Origin: an uncultured Candidatus Actinomarina sp.
GTDB lineage: Bacteria > Actinomycetota > Acidimicrobiia > Actinomarinales > Actinomarinaceae
Assembly (NCBI GenBank): GCA_902615855.1
Contig: CACMQN010000008.1
Location: forward strand, 1 to 54,829
Reading direction: 5' to 3'
DNA: 54,829 nt
Shown piece by piece: positions 40,610 to 49,573 of this stretch. The notes under the pieces were generated by a model. It saw only the letters and a list, made by a program, of their open reading frames with translations. It had not been told where the DNA came from and ran no database searches. The first letter of the stretch is position 1. Each line of letters starts with the position of its first letter. A program made the position numbers and the translations under genes.

Positions 40610-40661
40610 GCTGCCCTAAAGTAACGTTGTGTCAAATCGGGCAAAAGCCCGATTTTTTTTT
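40590..40661 (+). promoter_or_regulatory. Transcription attenuator of the aromatic operon
   Basis: Arm 1 ACTTTAG (40590-40596) pairs perfectly with CTAAAGT (40616-40622), the pause hairpin. AAATCGGGC (40634-40642) pairs with GCCCGATTT (40647-40655) around AAAA and is followed by a T-run to 40661, a perfect terminator. TGCCC (40612-40616) can pair with GGGCA (40639-40643) as antiterminator and would break the terminator. A ribosome stalled at Tyr/Phe codons leaves TGCCC free (read-through). One at the stop codon covers it (termination). This fits classical amino-acid attenuation; the regulation itself is inferred. Confidence 0.82.
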
Positions 40662-40673
40662 AGGAGGAACAAA

Positions 40674-41693
40674 TTGATCGTAGTAATGAAGCAAGCTGCT
40701 TCTGAGGAAGACATTGAAAAGGTAAAGGCAAAGGCAATTGAACAAGGTCATGAGCCAAAAGTTCTTTATGGAGTTGAAAGGACTGTAGTTGCTGTCCATG
40801 GGAAGGTAATTGAAGATAATCGTGGAGTTATGCGATTGTTAGATAACGTTCATCAGGTTATTCCAATCGGAAGATCTTACAAGCTTGCAAGTAAAACCTA
40901 TAAAGAATCAAACACAGAAGTAAAAATCAAAGATTTAGTTGTGGGAGGTAAAGAACTTGCATTTATAGCTGGGCCAGATAGCGCAGAATATCGAGAACAA
41001 ACGTTAGAAACAGCTGAAGCTGTTGTTCAAGCTGGAGGAAATGGATTAAGAGGCGGTGCGTTCAAACCAAGAACCTCTCCATACAGTTTTCAAGGTCTTG
41101 GTGAAGAAGGTTTAGTGTTGCTTAAAGAAGCTGCAGATTTACATAATTTACCATTATTCAGTGAAATTATGGATGTTCAGCATCTTGAAATGATGGAAAA
41201 ATATGTTGATGTACTTCAAATCGGAGCAAGAAATATGCAAAACTTTAAACTCTTGGAAGCTGTAGGAGAATCAAAACTTCCAGTTTTATTAAAAAGAGGA
41301 ATGAGCGCAACCCTTGAAGAGCTACTTTTAGCTTCCGAATATATCCTTACGAGAGGTAATGAAAATGTTATTTTATGTGAGAGAGGTATCAGAACCTTTG
41401 AGACAGCCACAAGAAATACTTTTGATATAAATGCTATTCCTTATTTGAAAATGAATACACATTTACCAGTTATTGCTGATCCAAGCCATGGGACTGGGGC
41501 AAATAATTTAGTTGCTCCAATTGCTTTAGCAGCTATTGCTGCAGGAGCAGACGGTCTTCTTATCGAGATACATCCAAGGCCAGATGAAGCATTATGTGAT
41601 GGGCCACAAGCTTTAACTCCACCAGAACTTACTGACTTAGGGAAAAAAGTAAGTTCAATGGCTGAAGTAGTTGGTAGGTCATTAAAAACATGA
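40674..41693 (+). CDS. aroF: 3-deoxy-7-phosphoheptulonate (DAHP) synthase, type I with N-terminal regulatory domain
   Basis: The product has 339 residues from TTG 40674, preceded by AGGAGG at 40662-40667. An upstream GTG at 40629 lies before the terminator and is rejected. Residues about 1-75 (MIVVMKQAASEEDIEKVKAKAIEQGH...) are the ferredoxin-like domain that in Thermotoga-type enzymes binds Tyr/Phe for feedback inhibition. The barrel has GGNGLRGGAFKPRTSPYSFQG, LLKRGMSATLEE and DPSHGTG. It condenses PEP and erythrose-4-phosphate, the first shikimate step. It overlaps tyrA by 4 nt. Confidence 0.95.
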   Translation: MIVVMKQAASEEDIEKVKAKAIEQGHEPKVLYGVERTVVAVHGKVIEDNRGVMRLLDNVHQVIPIGRSYKLASKTYKESNTEVKIKDLVVGGKELAFIAGPDSAEYREQTLETAEAVVQAGGNGLRGGAFKPRTSPYSFQGLGEEGLVLLKEAADLHNLPLFSEIMDVQHLEMMEKYVDVLQIGARNMQNFKLLEAVGESKLPVLLKRGMSATLEELLLASEYILTRGNENVILCERGIRTFETATRNTFDINAIPYLKMNTHLPVIADPSHGTGANNLVAPIALAAIAAGADGLLIEIHPRPDEALCDGPQALTPPELTDLGKKVSSMAEVVGRSLKT

Positions 41694-42523
41694 TTAACAA
41701 AGTAAAAATAATTGGCCTTGGATTGATGGGTGCGAATCTTGGAATCAATTTAAAAAGTAAAGGTATAGATGTATTTGGTCAGGACGTTGATAAGGAAGCG
41801 GAAAATAGGGCTGAAAAATTTGGTATTGATACAAAATCTAAAGAGGAAAATTATGATGTGACAGTTCTATCTATGCCGATAAATAATATAGTGTCATTTC
41901 TATCAGAGGGTAATGAAATTGATGATTCAAAATTATTAATTGATATTGGTGGTACTAAAGAATCAATTTGCAATCTTATGGATAGCTCTAAAATACCTTC
42001 TGTAGGTGGCCATCCTTTGTGTGGTTTAGCTGATAATAGAATCTGGGAACCTACACCTGAAATGTACGATGATGCAACATTTTTACTCTGTGAAACAGAA
42101 TCTATGAATGACAATTCAAAAAAAATTGCCAGAGATTTAGTGAACATATTGAACTGCAAAGAAGTGTGGATAGATCGAAAAAAACATGATGAAATATTAT
42201 CTATTACCAGTCATTTGCCACATTTAATAAGCTCAGCATTGGTTGGGATAGCTAAAAAAGATTATGAAATAGATGAAATTATGGGTTTAGCAGCTGGTGG
42301 ATTCGATGGAGCAACAAGGCTAACAAGAACAAATCCAGAAATGATAATAGACATGTACAACACAAACTCTGAAAATATAAATAAATTTCTTATTTCACTA
42401 ATTGATGAAATATCCTCATTAATGTCACTTCAGGAGAAAAATCAATTAATAGAATACCTTACCTCGTCAGTTGAGTGGAGAAGAGCTTTATCAGAAAAGT
42501 TTGGAGAGAGACCATTAAGTTGA
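41690..42523 (+). CDS. tyrA: Prephenate dehydrogenase
   Basis: The product has 277 residues. The N-terminal Rossmann motif is IIGLGLMGANLGINLKSKG, followed by GGHPLCGLADNR and the helical domain with ITSHLPHLISSALVG, which carries the catalytic-region His. The enzyme oxidises prephenate (or arogenate) to the Tyr precursor with NAD(P). There is no C-terminal ACT domain. Cofactor and substrate preference cannot be told from the sequence. It overlaps aroA by 4 nt. Confidence 0.93.
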   Translation: MINKVKIIGLGLMGANLGINLKSKGIDVFGQDVDKEAENRAEKFGIDTKSKEENYDVTVLSMPINNIVSFLSEGNEIDDSKLLIDIGGTKESICNLMDSSKIPSVGGHPLCGLADNRIWEPTPEMYDDATFLLCETESMNDNSKKIARDLVNILNCKEVWIDRKKHDEILSITSHLPHLISSALVGIAKKDYEIDEIMGLAAGGFDGATRLTRTNPEMIIDMYNTNSENINKFLISLIDEISSLMSLQEKNQLIEYLTSSVEWRRALSEKFGERPLS

Positions 42524-43794
42524 AATTAATTAATCGAGGGCTATCCGGAACAGTTCAAGTGATAGGAGATAAATCTATATCCCATAGAGCAATTTTGTTT
42601 TCCGCTTTAGCTGAGGGCACTTCTGTAATTAAGAATTTATTAATTAGCGAAGATACAAAAGCCTCTTTAGAAATCGTTGAACAAATGGGGGCTGATGTAA
42701 AAATCCAGGATAAAGTTTCAATAACTGGTCAGGGAATAAATGGATTAAAAAAACCAAAAAATGAGCTTAATGCCAAGAATTCTGGAACAACTGCTAGATT
42801 GCTTATTGGATTATTATCTAAACAAAAATTTTCGTCAACATTAATTGGCAGCACTCAATTAAATAAAAGACCAATGAATAGAATTGCTAATTTGTTGGTT
42901 GATCATGGAGCTGATATGAAAATAAAAAATAAATTTTTACCAATAAATTTTAACCCAAAAGAATACTCATTCAGTTATCAAAATACCAAAGTACCAAGTG
43001 CCCAAGTCAAAAGCGCATTAATTCTTGCTTCTCTATATCATAATGAACCAACCCTTATTGAAGAAACCGTTCCTACTAGAGACCATACTGAGAGAATGCT
43101 TGTAGCTATGGGTGTGGATATATTGAGGCTTGGAAATACATTAACTGTCCCACCAACAACTAAGTTAGAACCATTGACCATTACTATTCCTGGTGATATA
43201 TCATCAGGTGCTTTTTTAATTGCTCTCGGTTTATTAAGAGGTAAAGAAATAATTCTTTCCAACATGCTAATTAATGAAAGAAGACTGGGATTTATAAAAG
43301 TCTTAAAAAGAATGGAAGCAAAAATTGAGATCTTAAATATTAGAGAAGAAAACAATGAAGTAATAGGTGATATAAAAATAAATAAGTCAATACTTAATGG
43401 AACAACAGTTAGTAAAGACGAAATTCCGGATTTAATAGACGAAATTCCAATTTTTACTTTACTTGCTTCACAAGCCAAAGGATTGACAAAAGTAGTTGGC
43501 GCAGAAGAGCTAAAAGTTAAAGAATCAAATAGATTAGATGCGATGAAAAATTTTATTCTTAATTTAGGTGGTGAAATTAAGTTGCTTGATGATGGGTTTG
43601 AGATTCAAGGTATCCAAAAATTAAAAAAAGGAAAAATTGAAACACTTGATGATCATAGAATCGCTATGACGGCGATAGTTGCAAACATAGGACTAAATAA
43701 AAAAATAATTCCAGATAATTTCGAGTGTATAAATGATTCTTATCCTTCTTTTTTTGAAGATATAAAGCTATTAGGAGGTGAAATAAATGAGTAA
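42520..43794 (+). CDS. aroA: 3-phosphoshikimate 1-carboxyvinyltransferase (EPSP synthase)
   Basis: The product has 424 residues from TTG 42520 (MKLINRGLSGTVQVIGDKSISHRAILFSALAEG). Frame-open sequence upstream lies within tyrA. The active-site motifs GDKSISHRA, NSGTTARLLIGLL and the C-terminal KVKESNRLDAMKNF and LDDHRIAMT are all present. The enzyme joins shikimate-3-phosphate and PEP. The NSGTTAR motif differs from the NAGTAMR of Escherichia coli. It overlaps aroE by 8 nt. Confidence 0.96.
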   Translation: MKLINRGLSGTVQVIGDKSISHRAILFSALAEGTSVIKNLLISEDTKASLEIVEQMGADVKIQDKVSITGQGINGLKKPKNELNAKNSGTTARLLIGLLSKQKFSSTLIGSTQLNKRPMNRIANLLVDHGADMKIKNKFLPINFNPKEYSFSYQNTKVPSAQVKSALILASLYHNEPTLIEETVPTRDHTERMLVAMGVDILRLGNTLTVPPTTKLEPLTITIPGDISSGAFLIALGLLRGKEIILSNMLINERRLGFIKVLKRMEAKIEILNIREENNEVIGDIKINKSILNGTTVSKDEIPDLIDEIPIFTLLASQAKGLTKVVGAEELKVKESNRLDAMKNFILNLGGEIKLLDDGFEIQGIQKLKKGKIETLDDHRIAMTAIVANIGLNKKIIPDNFECINDSYPSFFEDIKLLGGEINE

Positions 43795-44575
43795 TTATGG
43801 AATTATTGGATGGCCACTCGAAAAAACTTATTCTCCAATTATTCAGAACTATTTGTTTAATATGAACAATCTGGATAGTAAATATCAGCCATTTAAAATT
43901 GAGAATTTAACAACAGAATCGGTTGATACATTAATTGCTGAGCTTAATGGATTCAATATAACTATTCCACACAAAGAAAAAATACTAAATTTAGATATAG
44001 ATTTTACTATTGATGAACATGTCCAAAAAATAGGATCTACGAATACTGTAAAAAGAACAGACGATAAAATTGAACTTTTCAATACTGACTTTGAAGGTTT
44101 TACACTATTTTTGAAAAAAATTGGATATGATTTGAACAAAAAAAATATATTAATCTTGGGAAGTGGTGGAAGTTCCAAAGCAATTAAATATGCTTTATCA
44201 ACTCATAATACAAAAACTCATGTTGTAAGTAGAAATCAAACTGATGAGACAATTTCATATGTAAATGCAAAAGAACTTGCTCCTGAAATTGATTTAGTGA
44301 TTAATACTACACCAGTTGGAATGTCTCATTTATCTTCGGAATCACTTGATTTAGATACAAATCAATTTACAAATCTAGAATTATTTTTAAATATTGGGTA
44401 TGGTTATAAAAATTCTTTTTTTGAAAAATTTATTTCAGAATTTGAGTCCTACGATGGTATAGGGATGCTTATTTGCCAAGCAGTATTGTCTTTTAACATT
44501 TGGACAAATCTTAACTTACAAGTTTTAGATATATATGATGAGTTATACAAATTACTAGAAAGTCAAAATGATTAG
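43787..44575 (+). CDS. aroE: Shikimate dehydrogenase
   Basis: The product has 262 residues. The N-terminal substrate domain has GIIGWPLEKTYSPIIQNYLF and FNITIPHKEKIL, with the catalytic Lys. The NADP domain has LILGSGGSSKAIKYAL and VINTTPVGMSH. It reduces 3-dehydroshikimate to shikimate. It overlaps aroA and aroC by 8 nt each, consistent with strong translational coupling. Confidence 0.95.
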   Translation: MSNYGIIGWPLEKTYSPIIQNYLFNMNNLDSKYQPFKIENLTTESVDTLIAELNGFNITIPHKEKILNLDIDFTIDEHVQKIGSTNTVKRTDDKIELFNTDFEGFTLFLKKIGYDLNKKNILILGSGGSSKAIKYALSTHNTKTHVVSRNQTDETISYVNAKELAPEIDLVINTTPVGMSHLSSESLDLDTNQFTNLELFLNIGYGYKNSFFEKFISEFESYDGIGMLICQAVLSFNIWTNLNLQVLDIYDELYKLLESQND

Positions 44576-45746
44576 ATTCTTAACTGCCGGTGAAAGTCAT
44601 GGGCCTGAGTTAACAGGTATCATTGAAGGCTTACCTGCCGGATTTGACGTAACAAAAGACTATATTGATAGTTTTCTTAAAAGAAGACAAAAAAGCCAAG
44701 GTTCAGGTGGAAGAATGAATATTGAGAGTGATGAAGTTGAGATAACCTCGGGAATAATAAACAATTTAACTACTGGCGGGCCAATCACATTAAAAATAAA
44801 AAATAATGATTGGAAAAATTGGAAAGATAAAGATATTGAACCTTATGTAGTACCAAGGCCCGGACATGCTGACTTGATAGGAACTGCGAAATATAATAGT
44901 TCGGACATCAGATTAGTACTCGAAAGATCAAGCGCAAGGGAAACAGCTATGAGATGTGCTCTAGGAGCAATAGCGGCTCAAATTTTAGAAAGTTTTGAAA
45001 TCAATATTTGTGGATATGTTTCTGGAATTGGAAAAGTTGATTATGTGCAAGAAAAAATAATTGATTTACAAGATCTACAATCAAAAGTCACCGATTCACC
45101 AGTATCTTGTCCCGATGAAAAAGCTGGGAAAGATATGGAGAATGAGATACTAGAAGCAAGAAAAAAGAAAGATACTCTTGGTGGATCAATCACGACAATA
45201 GCATCAGGAGTACCTCCTACATTAGGAAGCTTTGTACATTGGGATAGAAAGTTAGATGCAAATCTAGCCAGAATATTTATGTCAATACAAAGTGTAAAAG
45301 CTGTTGAAATAGGTAATGGAATAGCAGCTTCAAGAAACTTTGGAACAGATGTTCAAGATCAATATGTTTCACAAGATGGATTTATCAAAAAGGAATCCAA
45401 TAATCTTGGAGGTTTTGAAGGTGGTATGACCAATGGAGAAAATATAATAGTTAAAGCATATTTAAAACCCATTAGTACGACGTTAACTCCGATAAAGAGC
45501 GTAAATTTATCATCAAAGGAGGAAACAGAGACAGTTTACGAACGTTCTGATACATGTGCGGTACCAAGGGCTGTCCCAATTTTCGAAAGCGCAATGGCAT
45601 TTGAAATTTTAAGAAACTTATTAATTAAAACTGGAGGGGACAGCAAAAAAGAAATTGTAAAAAACTTTAATAGTATTTCAAAATTGAATGTTGATGATTT
45701 TGACATGGACAATCAGACTTGGAAAATGAACTATGAAACAGAATAA
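44568..45746 (+). CDS. aroC: Chorismate synthase
   Basis: The product has 392 residues. N-terminal MIRFLTAGESHGPELTGIIEGLPAG, RPGHADLIGTAKY and SSARETAMRCALGAIA are signatures, and the C-terminal part has DTCAVPRAVPIFESAMAFEI. The enzyme needs reduced FMN to eliminate phosphate from EPSP. The last gene group of the window encodes an FMN reductase, but a link is only speculative. It overlaps aroK by 14 nt. Confidence 0.97.
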   Translation: MIRFLTAGESHGPELTGIIEGLPAGFDVTKDYIDSFLKRRQKSQGSGGRMNIESDEVEITSGIINNLTTGGPITLKIKNNDWKNWKDKDIEPYVVPRPGHADLIGTAKYNSSDIRLVLERSSARETAMRCALGAIAAQILESFEINICGYVSGIGKVDYVQEKIIDLQDLQSKVTDSPVSCPDEKAGKDMENEILEARKKKDTLGGSITTIASGVPPTLGSFVHWDRKLDANLARIFMSIQSVKAVEIGNGIAASRNFGTDVQDQYVSQDGFIKKESNNLGGFEGGMTNGENIIVKAYLKPISTTLTPIKSVNLSSKEETETVYERSDTCAVPRAVPIFESAMAFEILRNLLIKTGGDSKKEIVKNFNSISKLNVDDFDMDNQTWKMNYETE

Positions 45747-46242
45747 TATTTATTTAGTTGGCTTCATGGGTTCTGGTAAAACATCGATTCTCAAAAAAAT
45801 AAAACAGATAGTAAATGCAAATACAATTGACCTAGATGAAAATATTGAAAAAAAATATGGAAGTATAAATAAAATTTTTCAAACAAAAGGTGAAGAATAT
45901 TTTCGTAATATTGAACTTGAAACTTTTCAAGCATTGCCAGATAACGATACCGTAATTGCTCTTGGAGGAGGCTCTCTTGAAGTCTCAAATATTCTGGATG
46001 AAGTCAAAAATTCAGAACTTAGTTTTTATCTAAAAGATACATTTGAAAATTTATGGAAAAGAATTTCAAATTCAGAGCGTCCGCTTGTAAAAAAAGGTAA
46101 AGATGAGATATCAGAACTTTTTAGATTGCGTGAAAATTTATATAACCAGTCAAAACATATTATCGATATCAAAAATAAAAAAGAGAAAATAATAGCGGAA
46201 ACAATTATTCAAAATACGTGGTTAAAAAATGAAGTTATCTGA
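45733..46242 (+). CDS. aroK: Shikimate kinase
   Basis: The product has 169 residues. The P-loop is GFMGSGKTS, DLDENIEKKYG provides the substrate/Mg Asp, EEYFRNIELETF the shikimate-binding Arg, and ALGGGSLE follows. The lid Arg is in SERPLVKKG. It phosphorylates shikimate at O3. It overlaps aroC and aroB by 14 nt each. Confidence 0.94.
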   Translation: MKQNNIYLVGFMGSGKTSILKKIKQIVNANTIDLDENIEKKYGSINKIFQTKGEEYFRNIELETFQALPDNDTVIALGGGSLEVSNILDEVKNSELSFYLKDTFENLWKRISNSERPLVKKGKDEISELFRLRENLYNQSKHIIDIKNKKEKIIAETIIQNTWLKNEVI

Positions 46243-47230
46243 AATAGATTACTCAAATAACTTTAATGATCTATATATGGATCTAAAAAATTATATAAAT
46301 ACTGATAATCATGTGGTATTTCTTGACTCTAATCTTTCATCAATTCTCAACCTAGATGAGAATTTAAATATTTTTGAAATTGATATAAATGAATCAACCA
46401 AGGGCTTAGAGACTATACAAAAGCTCTGGGCAATTATGTTTGATCAATCTTTAGATAGAAATTCTAAAGTTATTGGGATTGGTGGAGGTGTACTCACTGA
46501 TTTAGTGGGTTTTGCAACTAGTACATTCAAACGTGGTGCAAAACTATGTTTAATACCTTCAACGTTGCTTGGGATGGTAGATGCAGCTCATGGAGGTAAG
46601 AATGGTTTTAACAACGAATATGGTAAAAATCAGATTGGAACCTTCTTTATTCCAGAAAAAATATTGATTTGCTCAGAATTTTTAGATTCACTTTCTGAAA
46701 ATGAACTTAATAATGGAATAATTGAATCCATAAAGGCTGGCTTTTTAGGGGATAGAGCAATACTTGATTTGATATATGTTGAGGATTTTATGAAAAATAT
46801 TGATGAAATAATAAAAAAAAGTGTAAAAGTCAAAAATAATATATTACACAATGATATTGAAGAAAGTAATGAAAGAATGTTTCTAAATTTAGGACATACA
46901 ATAGGACACCTAATTGAAAAAGATTCGGATTACAGTGTTTCCCATGGACAAGCTGTAGCTATTGGAATTCTTAAAGGCCTTGAAATAGCTGAGACAAAGT
47001 ACCATCTTGATAATAATGTGAAACATCAGTTTGAAGATTTTTTGAATAAAAAATCACTAAAAACAGATTATAAATTTTCAAATGACAACAATTATCTAAA
47101 AGAGATAATTTCAAATGATAAGAAAGTATCAAATGACATAATTAAATTCGTATTAATACAAGATATTGAGAAACCTATTTTGATTGATTTACACGTAAAC
47201 GATCTTTTGGAGGTTTTAATTAATGGGTAA
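46229..47230 (+). CDS. aroB: 3-dehydroquinate synthase
   Basis: The product has 333 residues, slightly shorter than the usual 350-360. NAD-binding GIGGGVLTDLVGFATSTFKRG and STLLGMVDAAHGGKNGFN are present, and the metal-site segment is FLNLGHTIGHLIE with a later His in SVSHGQAVAIGILKG. It converts DAHP to dehydroquinate using NAD and Zn or Co. The N-terminus is short and divergent. It overlaps aroQ by 8 nt. Confidence 0.94.
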   Translation: MKLSEIDYSNNFNDLYMDLKNYINTDNHVVFLDSNLSSILNLDENLNIFEIDINESTKGLETIQKLWAIMFDQSLDRNSKVIGIGGGVLTDLVGFATSTFKRGAKLCLIPSTLLGMVDAAHGGKNGFNNEYGKNQIGTFFIPEKILICSEFLDSLSENELNNGIIESIKAGFLGDRAILDLIYVEDFMKNIDEIIKKSVKVKNNILHNDIEESNERMFLNLGHTIGHLIEKDSDYSVSHGQAVAIGILKGLEIAETKYHLDNNVKHQFEDFLNKKSLKTDYKFSNDNNYLKEIISNDKKVSNDIIKFVLIQDIEKPILIDLHVNDLLEVLING

Positions 47231-47654
47231 AATTGTAATCATCAATGGTCCAAATTTAAATTTTCTTGGGCAAAGAGAAATTGATAAATATGGAACAACT
47301 ACTTATAGTGAATTAATTTCTGAACTTGAAGACTACACGAACAATCAGGATAAATTAATTTTTTATCAATCTAATCATGAAGGAGAAATCTGTGATTTTA
47401 TTCAAAACATTTTCAATGATAAAACGATTGACGGTTTGATAATTAATCCTGGTGGATATACTCACACAAGTGTGGCAATAAGAGATTCATTACTACTTCT
47501 AAATTTACCAATCGTGGAAGTACATATGACAGATATTAGAAAGAGGGAAAACTTTAGAAAAACAAATATAATTCACGATGTATGTGAAGAGTCATTTGTA
47601 GGTTTAGGTATTGATGGTTACAAAAAAGGAATTGATTATATAAATGAAAAATGA
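47223..47654 (+). CDS. aroQ: 3-dehydroquinate dehydratase, type II
   Basis: The product has 143 residues. IINGPNLNFLGQREIDKYG with the catalytic Tyr loop, FYQSNHEGEICDFIQ, NPGGYTHTSVAIRDSL with the catalytic His, and PIVEVHMTDIRKRENFR define the type II dodecameric enzyme. It dehydrates dehydroquinate. It overlaps aroB by 8 nt and pheA by 11 nt. Confidence 0.96.
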   Translation: MGKIVIINGPNLNFLGQREIDKYGTTTYSELISELEDYTNNQDKLIFYQSNHEGEICDFIQNIFNDKTIDGLIINPGGYTHTSVAIRDSLLLLNLPIVEVHMTDIRKRENFRKTNIIHDVCEESFVGLGIDGYKKGIDYINEK

Positions 47655-48459
47655 AAAAATTTTTTACCAGGGATCAAAAGGCTCATACTCTGAATCTATA
47701 TTATTAGAATTATTTCCAGATTACGAATTAGTCTCTTGCAGAACCTTTCAGGAGGTCTCTAAAAATACGACTCAAGAAGGATTTGGGCTTTTGCCAGTTG
47801 AAAATTCTCTTGTTGGAACAGTAATAGAAGCTTATGAAAGTTTAATTGAACACAATTTAGAAATATATTTAGAGATAAAAAAGAAGATAAACCATGCCCT
47901 AATTGGTATTAAAGGAACAAAAAAAGATAATATAAAAAAAGTTATATCTCATCCACAAGCACTCCAACAATGTAGTAAATTTTTAAATGATTTAGATGTT
48001 GAACTACAACCAGTGTTTGATACTGCAGGAAGTGTAATTAGCTTATTAGAGACTAAATCAATTGATATTGGGGCTATAGCAGGTGATCATTTTGCTAATG
48101 ATGAAAGGTTTACAATAATTGAGAAAAATATATCTAATCACGAAGAAAATTACACAAGATTTTTTTTGACAGGAAAAAAATCACTTGAAATTTCTGAAGA
48201 AAAAAATATTCGCTCTGCAATTCTTGTAGCAGCCGATGAGCCTGGTTCCTTACTTAAGGCTTTAACTGTCTTCGATGTCCTAAAATTAAATCTTATAAAA
48301 TTAGAATCAAGACCAATTCTGGGGTCTCCTTGGGAATACAAGTTTTACGTAGATTATCAGAATACTGACAAAAAAATTGACCAACTTTTAATGGATAATC
48401 TTAGCCAAGTAGCCAAAGAATTTAAAATTTTGGGTGAATACGGATCAATTAATCTTTAA
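47644..48459 (+). CDS. pheA: Prephenate dehydratase with ACT domain
   Basis: The product has 271 residues. The catalytic domain has YQGSKGSYSESILLELF, LPVENSLVGTVIEAYESL and the active-site NYTRFFLTG. The C-terminal ACT domain (about 193-270) has EPGSLLKALTVFDVLKLNLIKLESRP with the ESRP motif used for Phe feedback. It makes phenylpyruvate. It is the last gene of the operon. Its 3' end overlaps that of the convergent peptidase gene by 11 nt. Confidence 0.95.
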   Translation: MKNEKIFYQGSKGSYSESILLELFPDYELVSCRTFQEVSKNTTQEGFGLLPVENSLVGTVIEAYESLIEHNLEIYLEIKKKINHALIGIKGTKKDNIKKVISHPQALQQCSKFLNDLDVELQPVFDTAGSVISLLETKSIDIGAIAGDHFANDERFTIIEKNISNHEENYTRFFLTGKKSLEISEEKNIRSAILVAADEPGSLLKALTVFDVLKLNLIKLESRPILGSPWEYKFYVDYQNTDKKIDQLLMDNLSQVAKEFKILGEYGSINL

Positions 48460-49534
48460 ACTTCCAGCTAGAAGAATTCCTATCATCCTCAATTTCTATA
48501 TTTGATTCTGTAAGAAAATCTCTGACGATATCTGATTCTTCATATTTTTGTGATGATCTAAGTTCTATACGGTAAGTTATTAACTTATTGATTAAATTAT
48601 TTATATTTTCTGAATTTTTATTATTCTTTTCAATTTCCATTCTTAATTCAGCTATTTCTTTTCTTAAAACATCTTCAATTTGTTCATCTTGAGAATTTTG
48701 ATCATTGTCAGCACTTTCTTTAATTGATTTTGTTTCAGTATTTTCTAATAACTTTCTGAGATCATCTAAACTATATTTTTCTCCATTCTTAAAGTTTTGA
48801 GTTTCATTTTGATTAATGACAGTGACTTGTCCTAACCCTTCAACTTCAAAAAGGTTTTCTTTTGCATCAATTATTAGAGCTGTATGCTCATCAATACCTA
48901 ATATATTAGTTGGTTGAATCTCTTGTAGAATTTCCATTCTTTTAGCACCAAGATAACTTATGCTTGTGTCATGGTTTCCACCTTCTTTATTATTAAAGTG
49001 TGGAACAACTACACAATCAATATCAAAAACTTCAAGAAGATTTATACCTTTCTCCCAGTAGGGGTCAATCCCAACCTTGTATATTTCATAGACTGGAATT
49101 GTTCTAATACCTAAAGTTGATGCTGCTGCACTGGCAAATATTAAGCTACTTCCAGAGCAAAGTCTCTCCTTAAAAATTTCTGGTACATCTGTATCTATCC
49201 AATTTTTTGTGGCGTAGCTTGGACTACCTGGTCCTGAAAATATAAAATTTGAACTTTGAATTTTTTTTATAAACTCAAAGTATTCAACCGATTTAAAATA
49301 CTTTTTATTTCTAAAACTAGCCAAGTTTATTTCTAAATTTAGACTTACATCATAAAATTCAATCAATTTATCAACTAACTGATCAGCATTTTCTTGAAAT
49401 CCAAAAGGCGTATCTATTAAGGAAGCAATAACTTCACCATCAATTTTATTTATCAAATTTCTATGCACAGAAACTAAATTAGGACTTGTTTCTCCAGAAC
49501 CAAGTATTGCAATTGAACCATTTACTTCTTGCAT
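48449..49534 (-). CDS. S51 (cyanophycinase/dipeptidase E)-like protein fused to a CysRS-type C-terminal tail
   Basis: The product has 361 residues. The N-terminal part (1-240) is a class I glutaminase-like S51 fold, with FSGPGSPSYA at 99-108, a putative nucleophile Ser135 in FASAAAS, VVPHF at 176-180 and LGIDEHTALII at 212-222. The linker at about 255-290 is acidic and low in complexity. Residues about 290-361 form a helical segment ending LRSSQKYEESDIVRDFLTES-NIEIEDDRNSSSWKF, which resembles the C-terminal helix and tail of cysteinyl-tRNA synthetase. The combined function is unknown. The ATG at 49532-49534 is 7 nt from a TATAAT. Confidence 0.8.
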   Translation of the reverse strand: MQEVNGSIAILGSGETSPNLVSVHRNLINKIDGEVIASLIDTPFGFQENADQLVDKLIEFYDVSLNLEINLASFRNKKYFKSVEYFEFIKKIQSSNFIFSGPGSPSYATKNWIDTDVPEIFKERLCSGSSLIFASAAASTLGIRTIPVYEIYKVGIDPYWEKGINLLEVFDIDCVVVPHFNNKEGGNHDTSISYLGAKRMEILQEIQPTNILGIDEHTALIIDAKENLFEVEGLGQVTVINQNETQNFKNGEKYSLDDLRKLLENTETKSIKESADNDQNSQDEQIEDVLRKEIAELRMEIEKNNKNSENINNLINKLITYRIELRSSQKYEESDIVRDFLTESNIEIEDDRNSSSWKFKD

Positions 49535-49541
49535 AGAAACT

Positions 49542-49547
49542 ATTATA
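49542..49547 (-). promoter_or_regulatory. Putative -10 element of the S51-like gene
   Basis: On the minus strand TATAAT at 49547-49542 is followed by 7 nt and then the ATG at 49534, so the transcript is predicted to be leaderless. No ribosome-binding site is possible in that space. Confidence 0.6.
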
Positions 49548-49573
49548 GGTATTTATTCATTCTTGAAAAATTG

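Noticed and set aside
40629-40673. Upstream GTG start for DAHP synthase.
   Set aside because: It would translate the terminator hairpin and the Shine-Dalgarno. TTG 40674 has AGGAGG at ideal spacing and starts the conserved domain.
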